A stretch of 64,000 nt of DNA, from contig JAJYKL010000007.1 in assembly GCA_021788625.1 (NCBI GenBank), positions 17,224-81,223 on the forward strand, given 5' to 3'. Positions within the stretch are counted from its first letter, which is position 1, and every line of letters begins with the position of its first letter. Below are positions 32,039-40,228 of the stretch, one piece after another. A program made the translations under genes and the position numbers. The notes under the pieces are model-generated. The model searched no databases, had not been told where the DNA came from, and was given only the letters and a program-made list of their open reading frames with translations. Source of the stretch: Chloroflexota bacterium. Lineage in GTDB: Bacteria > Chloroflexota > Anaerolineae > J036 > Brachytrichaceae.

Positions 32039-32803
32039 ATGCGCAAAATCGCATTACAACTATTTACAGTACGAGAGGCAGCACAGAAGGATTTCATCGG
32101 CACGCTGAAGCACGTCGCTGCAATGGGATATCAGGGTATCGAAGCTGGGGGAAGCCTGGGCGGTCTGCCTGTCAAGGAGCTTCATAACATCCTTGATGAC
32201 CTTGGTATGGCTTTCGTTGGTGGGCACATTGGGGTGAGCACTATTCATAGCGGTTTGGAAGCCATGCTGAACGATTATGCGGCTCTGGGAGCGCATTACA
32301 TCGGTACGGCGTATTTACCTGACGAATATCGCAAGGACACGGCAGCCTGGCAACGCGCTGGCCGGCTTTTGGAAAAAGCGGCCACGATGTGCATCAAACA
32401 CGACCTGGTCTTCTTCCATCATAACCACAATATGGAGTTCGTTAAGATGGAGGATGGCAGGTATGGCTTTGACGTGCTGCTGGACTCGACCGATTCGTTC
32501 CTCGTCAAGGCAGAACTGGACGTGTACTGGGCTCAGTATGCAGGGGTGGACCCAGTAACCTATCTGAAGCATCTGGGCAGCCGGGCTCCGCTAGTTCATA
32601 TCAAGGATATGACATCCGACGAATCTCGCACCTTTGAGATTATCGGTAATGGCACACTGAACTTCCCTGCCATCTTCGAAGCTGGCGATGCAGCCGGTGT
32701 GGATTGGTACATTGTGGAGCAAGACCAGTGCCCGAAAGGCGAATTGGAGAGCGCACGCGAGAGTTATAGCAACATCGTCGCACGAGGCTGGTTGAGTAAG
32801 TGA
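32039..32803 (+). CDS. Sugar phosphate isomerase/epimerase (TIM barrel, AP endonuclease 2 family)
   Basis: A 254-residue xylose-isomerase-like TIM barrel. IALQLFTVREAAQKDFIGTLKHVAAMGYQGIEAGG starts the barrel. The metal ligands are suggested by FFHHNHNMEF, AELDVYWAQYAG, LVHIKDM and the closing EQDQCP. It resembles IolE/YcjR-type epimerases or isomerases; the pentose context suggests a sugar-phosphate epimerase, but the substrate is not proven. The start is ATG 32039 with AAGGAG 8 nt upstream. It follows araB by 37 bp, and a hairpin terminator lies after it. Confidence 0.8.
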   Translation: MRKIALQLFTVREAAQKDFIGTLKHVAAMGYQGIEAGGSLGGLPVKELHNILDDLGMAFVGGHIGVSTIHSGLEAMLNDYAALGAHYIGTAYLPDEYRKDTAAWQRAGRLLEKAATMCIKHDLVFFHHNHNMEFVKMEDGRYGFDVLLDSTDSFLVKAELDVYWAQYAGVDPVTYLKHLGSRAPLVHIKDMTSDESRTFEIIGNGTLNFPAIFEAGDAAGVDWYIVEQDQCPKGELESARESYSNIVARGWLSK

Positions 32804-32826
32804 AGTCCTGAATTGGTCACAACATG

Positions 32827-32850
32827 GCCTGACTTTACTGGTCAGGCTTT
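32827..32850 (+). terminator. Short hairpin terminator after the sugar epimerase gene
   Basis: GCCTGAC (32827-32833) pairs with GTCAGGC (32841-32847) around a 7-base loop, followed by TTT. It falls just before the signal peptidase gene and may separate it from the pentose genes or reduce read-through. Confidence 0.45.
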
Positions 32851-32877
32851 GATCCACTTGTGAGACAATTCGCAGCT

Positions 32878-33471
32878 ATGCAAGTGGATACTGATGTAAC
32901 GTCAGGCACCTCGGCGGAACCTGATCAAACCTCTCCGCAACAGCGAGGCAAGGCCGTTTTGCGGGATATCGTAGAGACGATAGCCCTTTTTATTGTCGTC
33001 TTTACGCTGTCCCAGGTGCTGCTGGGTAATTTCATGATCGAGCAGCGCAGCGCCTACCCCCACTTCATCCCTGGTGACCGCATTCTGGTGGACAAAGTGC
33101 TCTATCACCTGACCGGATTGCAGCGCGGCGACATGATTGTTGGGCGCTGGCAGGACGACCCGACTGACGTGTTTAAGCGGGTCATCGGCCTGCCTGGCGA
33201 AACGGTGCAGATTGAAAACAACCGTGTAGTGATTGACGGAAAAGTATTGCCCGAGCCCTATCTGGAGCCGGGGGTTTATACCCAACCAGACGGGGTGGGT
33301 AAGTGGGTACTCGGTCCAAATGAGTACTTCGTAATGGGAGATAACCGCCTGGATAGCGGTGATTCCCGGCAACATGGACCGATGATGGCATCCGACATCG
33401 TTGGCCGTGCCTGGCTGCGGTACTGGCCCATCAGTAAGTTCATGTTAATCACCAACCCGGATGGAGGGTGA
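32878..33471 (+). CDS. lepB: Signal peptidase I, divergent active-site box
   Basis: The protein is 197 residues from ATG 32878 (203 from an in-frame GTG at 32860; no Shine-Dalgarno for either). A cytosolic tail leads to one membrane helix (TIALFIVVFTLSQVLLGNFM), then the catalytic Ser in RSAYPHFIPGD (about residue 58), the general-base Lys in DVFKRVIGLPGE (about 100), and GDNRLDSGDSR. The serine box lacks the usual Met after Ser and the PT-L, yet Ser, Lys and the GDN box are in place, so an active enzyme is likely. The enzyme cleaves signal peptides of exported proteins. It lies between pentose genes and ends 5 bp before the class II aldolase. Confidence 0.85.
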   Translation: MQVDTDVTSGTSAEPDQTSPQQRGKAVLRDIVETIALFIVVFTLSQVLLGNFMIEQRSAYPHFIPGDRILVDKVLYHLTGLQRGDMIVGRWQDDPTDVFKRVIGLPGETVQIENNRVVIDGKVLPEPYLEPGVYTQPDGVGKWVLGPNEYFVMGDNRLDSGDSRQHGPMMASDIVGRAWLRYWPISKFMLITNPDGG

Positions 33472-33476
33472 TCGGG

Positions 33477-34121
33477 ATGCTGGATGAACTGCGCCGTCAG
33501 GTTTGCTCGCTGCACATGGAATTGACCCGTTACAACCTGGTGGTGTGGACCATGGGGAATGTCAGCGCGCGAGACCCGCAATCCAACCTTGTCGTCATCA
33601 AGCCCAGCGGCGTGCGGTACGAGTCAATGAAGCCCGCAGATATGGTGATCGTCGACCTGGATGGCAACGTGGTGGAAGGAGCCTACAAGTACTCCAGCGA
33701 CACCCTCACCCACCTGTACATTTACCGGCACCGCCCCGACGTGAATGGAGTCGTTCACACTCATTCAACATTTGCCACGGCCTTCGCTGCTGTGGGTAAG
33801 CCCATCCCCTGTTTCCTGACAGGCATGGCTGACGAGTTTGGAGGGGAGATTCCATTAGGCGGGTTTTGCCTGATCGGCGGAATTGAGATTGGAAAAGTCA
33901 TCATCGAGCGCATCGGCGCAAGCAAAGCGATCCTGATGCAGAACCATGGCCTTTTCACCATCGGCAAGACCGGCGAAGAAGCTGTGAAGGCGGCAGTCAT
34001 GGCCGAAGATGCCGCTCGTACCTCATTCTATGCGCTCCAACTGGGCACACCAATCCTTATTGAACCGCAGAATATTGCACGGCTTTACGAGCGCTATACG
34101 AATGTATATGGTCAGCAGTGA
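33477..34121 (+). CDS. Class II aldolase/AraD-family epimerase
   Basis: The protein is 214 residues from ATG 33477, chosen because GGAGGG (33463-33468) is 8 nt upstream; an in-frame GTG at 33468 overlaps lepB and is less likely. It has the class II zinc site: GVVHTHSTFATAF, then ILMQNHGLFTIG. VSARDPQSNLVVIKPSGVRYESM is the substrate-phosphate region. Beside araB it is most simply L-ribulose-5-phosphate 4-epimerase, but fuculose-1-phosphate aldolase and others share this fold. Confidence 0.82.
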   Translation: MLDELRRQVCSLHMELTRYNLVVWTMGNVSARDPQSNLVVIKPSGVRYESMKPADMVIVDLDGNVVEGAYKYSSDTLTHLYIYRHRPDVNGVVHTHSTFATAFAAVGKPIPCFLTGMADEFGGEIPLGGFCLIGGIEIGKVIIERIGASKAILMQNHGLFTIGKTGEEAVKAAVMAEDAARTSFYALQLGTPILIEPQNIARLYERYTNVYGQQ

Positions 34122-34187
34122 GCCTCCGGTTATGGAGCCCTGCTGGAAGCGTAATTGAGATTTATGTCGCGATCGGGAAGAGCGTAT

Positions 34188-36227
34188 TCAGCCTGCTGCA
34201 CGCTGGTTTAGTAAGCCCAGGATATTCACGGCGATCACATCAGGCATGATGCCGGCGCCTCCATAGTTCCCGGTTGTGGTGTTGTGCGTGTCGGCGAACA
34301 GGTCGTCCATCAATCCGGCCTGGTAGGCAGGTAGAGTGTCCGGCAGGTTGTGCGGTCGCCAGTTGTCTTCCGTATGGTCAATCATCCAGCGCAGTGCAGC
34401 CGTGGTCACACCCTCCTGCACTCGACGCCAGTCGATATCCGGATCGATGGTGGACCAGTCGATGCCAAAGTGCAGCGACTGCGCGAAGGTCTCCAACACC
34501 TCCCACTGTACGTGATCGCGTACCCAGTTGGCGAAATACCAGTCGCTGGCACATAGGCAGGGCTTGGTGTTGTAAAGCATCGGCAGGTTCCTGGGTTGCC
34601 ACAGGTGTGTAAACGGCAGTAATGACCGGATCCAATGTATGGCCTGTGCACGGTAACGCTCATCGTTGAAGGCGCGATATCCCAGCTCGTATGCGACGGC
34701 TGCATGCCCGGCCGCCAGCAGGTTGGGGCTGTGCAGCGGTGTTTCCCAGAAATCGCCTCCCTCTGGCCGTTTCAGCGGCAGGCAGTAGTCGAGCGCCCGA
34801 TGCGCTGCCTGGCGGAAGGCGTCTTCACCGGTCGCCTCAGCTAACGTAAGCAGCTCGATGACCGGCGTAATCGAGATGTCGAGAGCCGTATCGTGAGCCT
34901 TGCCCATCGGCTCGAGGTATTCGCGCGCCACGACAAAATCATCTTTCACCCAATGGCGGCCGTCGGGATCGAATGGAAACGAGCCGTCTTCACGCTGGTA
35001 GCCTGCCAGTTGACGCCCCTGTTTGAGCAGCTCGTCACGATTGCCCCTCAGCCTGTTACTGCGAGGCGCTTCACGGAAGCCCGGTTGCGTTCGACACCAA
35101 TCCAGCTTTCGACGCAAGGAAAGCGCCAGCGGACTCTCCGGATCGCGTTTCAGATAGTCGTCTAGGAAACGCGGCGCACTGGGGTGAAAACCGTTGGACC
35201 GCTGAGCGTTACCGAAACCTTCGCCATCACGCCAGAAGCGCGTATCGTATGCTCGAGCGATGCGATCCAGTGCGTCAGGAAGCGGCCAGCGAGCCTGTGG
35301 CTGCGGCAGGCCATGCCGCTGGATCCAGTTCACAACAACGGACAGGCTGTCACCGCCAGTCAGAAAGACTTCTGCATCAAAATCTATTCTTTGTTCCGGG
35401 TGCAACTCGAGCGGTGGATCCGCCCAGATGGCATTTTCGTGGCTCTCCACATCCACGCTGGGGATCATCAGACCAAACAGATGGTTATTACGGCGGTCGA
35501 CAAAGTTTGGCGAAGCAAAGACCGGTTGTGGGTTCTGCTGGCGTGTATTGAACCATTGCGAGACGACGGTATTCGGATCCCATGCCAGGCCGATTCCTGT
35601 TTGCTGGTAGCTGAGTGCCATAAGAGGGATGGCAACTTTATTGGGGTGCGGAATAACACGTAACGCCCAGGGGTCTTTAAACCAGTCCGTCCCGCTCGAC
35701 CACTCATCGCTCAGCAGCCACTCAACGCCAGGGAATATGGCATCGTCTTTTTGGGTTCCGAAAGCATCCTGACCGATTTTCAACCATGGCCCGCGCACAT
35801 AACGGGCATACTGATTTGCCTGCGAAATGAGCCGGTATGAGAGCCGCAGGATGGGAACGTCTGCATCGAGGGTGATGGTTACGACCCCTCGCATGGCATG
35901 CTCTGTCAGTGGGTAGTTTATCCAATTCTCAAATGAGGTCCCACGCAATTTCTCTTTGATGAGCAGAGATTCGACGTGAAAAATCAGTTGCTGACCGCTG
36001 GGCACACTACGCTGCTCATAACTTTGAGCCTCGAGCCGCATTGGAATTTCCTGGTCTCGTAATAGCAACTCACCAAGGTGGTCCAGTACAGCAATGAAGC
36101 GTCCAGACTGGTCGGAGAGTTCACCCCAACCCCAGCCAGTCAATCGTTTATAGACATCCAGGCGTAGATGGTTATTTTGCAGCGTAACCGACTCGCCGCC
36201 GTAACTGGCATGCTGATAGCGCGGCAT
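34188..36227 (-). CDS. Hypothetical protein with probable alpha/alpha-toroid (glycosidase-like) C-terminal half
   Basis: A 679-residue soluble protein with no signal peptide. The first ~310 residues look like a beta-sandwich (WGWGELSDQSGRFIAVLDHLG, VVTITLDADVPILRLSYRL, LELHPEQRIDFDAEVFLTGGDSLSVVV). Residues about 320-670 contain alternating helices with Trp/His/Asp-rich segments (GYQREDGSFPFDPDGRHWVKDDFVVA, HDTALDISITPVIELL, HSPNLLAAGHAAVAYELGYRA), as in six-hairpin glycosidases and their relatives. I cannot name a family. AAGGAG lies 5 nt before ATG 36227. It is 18 bp from a creatininase-family gene, suggesting sugar-derivative catabolism. Confidence 0.65.
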   Translation of the reverse strand: MPRYQHASYGGESVTLQNNHLRLDVYKRLTGWGWGELSDQSGRFIAVLDHLGELLLRDQEIPMRLEAQSYEQRSVPSGQQLIFHVESLLIKEKLRGTSFENWINYPLTEHAMRGVVTITLDADVPILRLSYRLISQANQYARYVRGPWLKIGQDAFGTQKDDAIFPGVEWLLSDEWSSGTDWFKDPWALRVIPHPNKVAIPLMALSYQQTGIGLAWDPNTVVSQWFNTRQQNPQPVFASPNFVDRRNNHLFGLMIPSVDVESHENAIWADPPLELHPEQRIDFDAEVFLTGGDSLSVVVNWIQRHGLPQPQARWPLPDALDRIARAYDTRFWRDGEGFGNAQRSNGFHPSAPRFLDDYLKRDPESPLALSLRRKLDWCRTQPGFREAPRSNRLRGNRDELLKQGRQLAGYQREDGSFPFDPDGRHWVKDDFVVAREYLEPMGKAHDTALDISITPVIELLTLAEATGEDAFRQAAHRALDYCLPLKRPEGGDFWETPLHSPNLLAAGHAAVAYELGYRAFNDERYRAQAIHWIRSLLPFTHLWQPRNLPMLYNTKPCLCASDWYFANWVRDHVQWEVLETFAQSLHFGIDWSTIDPDIDWRRVQEGVTTAALRWMIDHTEDNWRPHNLPDTLPAYQAGLMDDLFADTHNTTTGNYGGAGIMPDVIAVNILGLLNQRAAG

Positions 36228-36245
36228 ATATGCTCCTTAGGTGCT

Positions 36246-37043
36246 TCAGGCCTGTTCAACCTGATGAACGCGGTTAAAAAACTCCTGCTGTAATGCAGGA
36301 GCCACCTGGTCGGCTTTGACTTTGGCGATGAACTCCGCGAAAGCATCCACCAGCAGCCGCTGCAGAGCACGACCTTTCTCAGCCGTAGCAGGGCGTGCGT
36401 CGCCGGCGTAATGATCTGGATGGTTCGCGTACCAGCTCACTCCGCTAAAGTTGCCTGGCACGCCAGCCAGACGACCTAATGGCTCAGCCGGTTGTTCGGG
36501 CACGCGCTCCATCTTCACCAGGTGGGGATGATTGGCCAGCGAGATACTCGTCTCGCACTCGCAGGCGTGGCCATGGTATTTCGTCTCCAGCAGGGCAGCC
36601 CACTCCGCATGGCGATTGCCCGATAACGAGTCAACATAATAATAGAGCACGTATGGTTTTTGCTCCCAAAGGCTGGACTGTGCCAGGAACGGCAGTAGAT
36701 GAGAATTCCCGCCATGTGCATTGTGCAGGATGATCTTGTGGAACCCGTTGCGCCCAATTTCATCTAAAACACCCTGCAGCAACTCAAGCAGCAGGATGGG
36801 ACGGAGTGTCAGCGCGCCTGGAAAACAGCGCGCCTCGTAAATCTGACCAAAGTAAAAGGGCGGGAACACTACAGCGGGTTCTTTTTCAGCCGCCAGACAT
36901 GCCAGGCGGTGTCCATTTAGAAAGTCGGTGCCCAGAGGCAGGTGTTCACTATGTTTCTCCAGGACACCGAAAGAAAGAATACATACGCCCGTGCTGCGCA
37001 CGGCGACGGCGAAGTCGGTGGAGGTCAAGTTTTCCCACTGCAT
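36246..37043 (-). CDS. Creatininase-family amidohydrolase
   Basis: A 265-residue protein. The metal-binding N-terminal box EKHSEHLPLGTDF resembles E-x-H-x5-P-x-G-x-D of the creatinine amidohydrolase family, and HNAHGGNSHLL and HACECETSISL are its two other signature segments. Family members hydrolyse creatinine or release formamide in riboflavin/F420 synthesis, or cut other cyclic amides. The clustering with a CehA/McbA-type PHP protein and a glycosidase-like protein hints at an amide or carbamate catabolic role (inference). AAGGAG lies before ATG 37043. Confidence 0.82.
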   Translation of the reverse strand: MQWENLTSTDFAVAVRSTGVCILSFGVLEKHSEHLPLGTDFLNGHRLACLAAEKEPAVVFPPFYFGQIYEARCFPGALTLRPILLLELLQGVLDEIGRNGFHKIILHNAHGGNSHLLPFLAQSSLWEQKPYVLYYYVDSLSGNRHAEWAALLETKYHGHACECETSISLANHPHLVKMERVPEQPAEPLGRLAGVPGNFSGVSWYANHPDHYAGDARPATAEKGRALQRLLVDAFAEFIAKVKADQVAPALQQEFFNRVHQVEQA

Positions 37044-37091
37044 ACTATCTCCTTATATCCACTCCGTAACAGTTACCCGGTCGGGGATGGA

Positions 37092-39671
37092 TTAACGCGA
37101 CGGTGGAATATGATGGCTGGGATGGTCAGTGGCTGGGGAGTGCGGGTGAAGGTATCCCAGCTCGTGCATGCGGTTATGCAGACTGCGATGTGCAGAAATC
37201 AGCTCCAACCGCATGCGCTTGTAAATCAGATCTTCGGCACGCGTGCCGACCGTGTCGAGGTACGCCAGCGCCCCCTCGATTTGCTCCAGAATCGTGACAG
37301 CATCGGCAGCTGCGAGAAGGGGCGATCCCTCCATTTTCACCAACACGGGCGACGAGTGGGCAGCAATGATCTCAGTCTGATGCGAGTACTTGCCACGAAC
37401 CAGCAAAGCCAACCAGGAGCTTCGCTCAAGGGGAATCGACCAGTGACCGGAAGCTTCGCCGAGTGTCACGCTAACACTCTCGCGGATTTCTCCATTTATG
37501 ACCAATTCCACACGTGTGAGGGGGATGGTCACACTGGCAACCTGCCATGTCACGTCGAACGTTCCACCACCCCGAGGCACCGGGATGCGACTGCCCATCG
37601 GTCTGCCATTCACCATGAAGTCCAGCAATGGCCCATAAGTAACAAACGTTTCAGCGCGGCGTATGGCCTGCATCCATGATTGATAGTTAAAGATCGTTCC
37701 GGGGTCGATGCGCGCATAGGTACGCACGGTGCCAACGGCCGTGTCGGAAGACATTTTATCTGTTCCACCACATGCTGCGACCATATAGCCGCAGTTCAGG
37801 TAGCGATACCAGTCGGAGACGGAATACGGGTCAATGCCGCGATAGAGATCACCCCATGAAGTCATCTCCAACGCGTCCACATTACCAGAAACGATGGTGG
37901 CGGCGTGCTCGGCGCGTGGATTGGGAAAGTGCGGCAGTACGACCAGCCCGCCTTGATGTTTGCACTGGCGAGCCCACTCGGTCAACAAGGACTCGATCGG
38001 ATCGCCCATGGCAGATTCGTCGGGGCCGCCTGTCGTCATGGGGGCGATGATCCGGCCTCCATATCCCAGCAGCGAGATGTGTCCCAGCACATGTTGACGA
38101 TTCTCAGTGCCAACCCGCACCAGGTACTCACCGTCACCGCCGCTCTCGCTCGAGCCCCAGGTTGTGTGACCGTCGAAGTCACCCACATTGGTCATCAGCT
38201 CGCCCCACTGGCTGGCCAGCAGGTTCACCACATTCACCCCCTCGGCAGAACCTTCCAGTAATGCCGAGATGGGTGAGAGGAAATGCACGTGCGTATCAGC
38301 CGTGACCCAGCCTTTTTCGCGCCAATGAAGCGCCTTTTCCAGCTCTATGACGATCTCGGTTGTAGTGGGCGTCACATCGAAGATAAGCCGTTGCGGGCGT
38401 ATCTCAAATCCCTTTGACACCTCGATATAAACCTTCCCCAGCGGCAGGTCCAGGGTCGTCTCGCCTGCGATGTAGGTACAGGCATGCAAGGCCTGATGAT
38501 AAAAATCGACGCTGTAGTCTTCGAACCAGGCAGGATTCGGGATGCGGTGGCGATCGACCGGCGCCAGGTACTCACCCGCCTGACCGTGCACGTGCAGCTT
38601 TACTGGAACAGGTTGAGTGGAACCCTGGACCACAACACGCAACGTGACGCGTTGTGACTGTGGAGCGACAGGCTCCAGAAACGTCCCAACCTGTCCGGCC
38701 TCTACTTCGGCGACCGGAACCGTCTTGCCGCCTGGCAGATGGAAGCGCGCATCGGGATGGCAGGCATACTCGACGATCACCTGGCGCTCTGAGCGGGTGG
38801 GCAACTGGTTGTTATCACTGTGTTCCCATTGCTCAAGCGGGTACATCAACCTCGGTTGAGCCGAGATGACCTGACCCATGTCGATCTGAATCTGACTCAA
38901 TTGGCCATCCGCATCCAGGGTGGGATCGAAAGTCATCCCTTCGGGCAGCGTGAAAATGAGCTTGCGCCGATTGCGCCAACGCAGGGGCTGCGAGCTGACA
39001 TCGCCTGCCGTAAGGGCAGAGATCACCAGTACACCGCTAACCGGCTCGAAACTGACGCTGCTGATGGATAAATCAGGATGGGGATTTTCCCACGCATAAA
39101 GCCAGCTTACGAAAGCCGAAGAATCTCGCGGATCGACGCGTGTCTGCGACACTCCCCAAAAGCCTACCGTCTGCTCGTGCGAGGCTCGCAGGGACATGGG
39201 TTTATGGATGGCCACGGCTTCAAAGCAGTTTTCGCCCCAATTGCGCTGGAAGGTACCCAGATGGTGACGCCGGCGGATGGCGATGCGTTCCTGAGTCCCA
39301 TCACTGTAGGACACAACATAGGTCGCGGCAAGCTCTCCCAATTGCCCATGCCCGCGCGATGCCATGATGAAGCCCTGGTCATTGTATGGATCGGGTCGCA
39401 TGTCTGACGTGTGAAGAAACACCAGTTGCCGCGCCTGGAACGGAGCGAACTCGATACGCACAGGCTTATCCGCCAGGATGATCGGAGTGCGTACCGTAAA
39501 GGGAATCCCCCAGCCTGTCACATCACCGCGAGCGGCTTGAGGTATGGCGGCGATCAGAGACGCGGAAACCCCGAAAGCGCCTAGATTGTCGAAGGTCGCG
39601 TTGCCCTCAAACGGGACAGGCACAAAGCAAGGTGACGTGGCACCATCGCGATACGCGTTCAGCGTGGACAT
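37092..39671 (-). CDS. CehA/McbA-type metallohydrolase with PHP domain
   Basis: An 859-residue protein from ATG 39671, chosen for AAGGAG 7 nt upstream. The frame extends to 39956 but that part overlaps the next gene. Residues about 1-440 contain beta-rich, carbohydrate-binding-like segments. From 455 the PHP-type site appears, WVTADTHVHFLSP (D459, H461, H463), with LVVLPHFPNPRAEHA and AACGGTDKMSSDTAVG further on as probable further ligands. This matches the CehA/McbA group, which includes carbaryl hydrolase and many proteins beside sugar transporters. There is no signal peptide, so it is cytosolic. It is transcribed with the creatininase gene. Confidence 0.8.
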   Translation of the reverse strand: MSTLNAYRDGATSPCFVPVPFEGNATFDNLGAFGVSASLIAAIPQAARGDVTGWGIPFTVRTPIILADKPVRIEFAPFQARQLVFLHTSDMRPDPYNDQGFIMASRGHGQLGELAATYVVSYSDGTQERIAIRRRHHLGTFQRNWGENCFEAVAIHKPMSLRASHEQTVGFWGVSQTRVDPRDSSAFVSWLYAWENPHPDLSISSVSFEPVSGVLVISALTAGDVSSQPLRWRNRRKLIFTLPEGMTFDPTLDADGQLSQIQIDMGQVISAQPRLMYPLEQWEHSDNNQLPTRSERQVIVEYACHPDARFHLPGGKTVPVAEVEAGQVGTFLEPVAPQSQRVTLRVVVQGSTQPVPVKLHVHGQAGEYLAPVDRHRIPNPAWFEDYSVDFYHQALHACTYIAGETTLDLPLGKVYIEVSKGFEIRPQRLIFDVTPTTTEIVIELEKALHWREKGWVTADTHVHFLSPISALLEGSAEGVNVVNLLASQWGELMTNVGDFDGHTTWGSSESGGDGEYLVRVGTENRQHVLGHISLLGYGGRIIAPMTTGGPDESAMGDPIESLLTEWARQCKHQGGLVVLPHFPNPRAEHAATIVSGNVDALEMTSWGDLYRGIDPYSVSDWYRYLNCGYMVAACGGTDKMSSDTAVGTVRTYARIDPGTIFNYQSWMQAIRRAETFVTYGPLLDFMVNGRPMGSRIPVPRGGGTFDVTWQVASVTIPLTRVELVINGEIRESVSVTLGEASGHWSIPLERSSWLALLVRGKYSHQTEIIAAHSSPVLVKMEGSPLLAAADAVTILEQIEGALAYLDTVGTRAEDLIYKRMRLELISAHRSLHNRMHELGYLHPHSPATDHPSHHIPPSR

Positions 39672-39693
39672 GGTCAAACTCCTTGACGGTTCC

Positions 39694-40146
39694 CTAAATG
39701 TTAAGACGATAACGGCATTTTTGGCGTTCACCATCCCGATACATTTCGGTGCTGGGAGGTAGATCGACGACCTCAACCAGTTGCGCCCCAACGATCTCAC
39801 ACGTACGCCGCGATGCGTAGTTGTCGGGGTTGCAGGTGATCCATAGCGTATGTAAATTGTGCTGCCGGGCCAGTGGGATGAGCAACCGACACGAACGGGC
39901 CGCGTAGCGATGGCCACGGTATGGCGCGTGTACACGGTAGCCGATATGCCCAGCATACATCACGATGTGCTCGATGTTTCCGACCCGTAACTCGATATTT
40001 CCGATTTCCTGGTACTGGCCTACCAGGGTCATGCTGAACCGATAGGTTGGGACATAGCCATGCGATTCGTCTCCAGGATATTTGAAGGCGAGCACTAACT
40101 CCAGCTCGCCATCCACCAACCTGCCGGGGTTCAGAAATCTGAACAT
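39694..40146 (-). CDS. GNAT family N-acetyltransferase
   Basis: A 150-residue protein from ATG 40146 (a TTG at 40182 is a less likely start). HIGYRVHAPYRGHRYAARSCRLLIPLARQH is the GNAT acetyl-CoA segment (R-x-x-G-x-G/A variant), followed by TLWITCNPDNYASRRTCEIVGAQLV, the usual N-x-x-S/A-x-R element near the end. The substrate is unknown. It lies at the junction between the Agl23-like gene and the CehA-like gene, all leftward. Confidence 0.85.
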   Translation of the reverse strand: MFRFLNPGRLVDGELELVLAFKYPGDESHGYVPTYRFSMTLVGQYQEIGNIELRVGNIEHIVMYAGHIGYRVHAPYRGHRYAARSCRLLIPLARQHNLHTLWITCNPDNYASRRTCEIVGAQLVEVVDLPPSTEMYRDGERQKCRYRLNI

Positions 40147-40228
40147 GTATTTGTATGGTACAGCGTTAGCAAATATCGGCAAGCAAGTTTACCAGCACCC
40201 CAATGGGTATTGGCGACTGGAATCGATC

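Noticed and set aside
34122..34187. Terminator between convergent araD-type and toroid genes
   Set aside because: Only a 4-bp CTCC/GGAG stem was seen, with no T-tract; not supported.
39672..39956. N-terminal extension of the CehA-like protein
   Set aside because: It overlaps the GNAT gene, and ATG 39671 has a strong AAGGAG.
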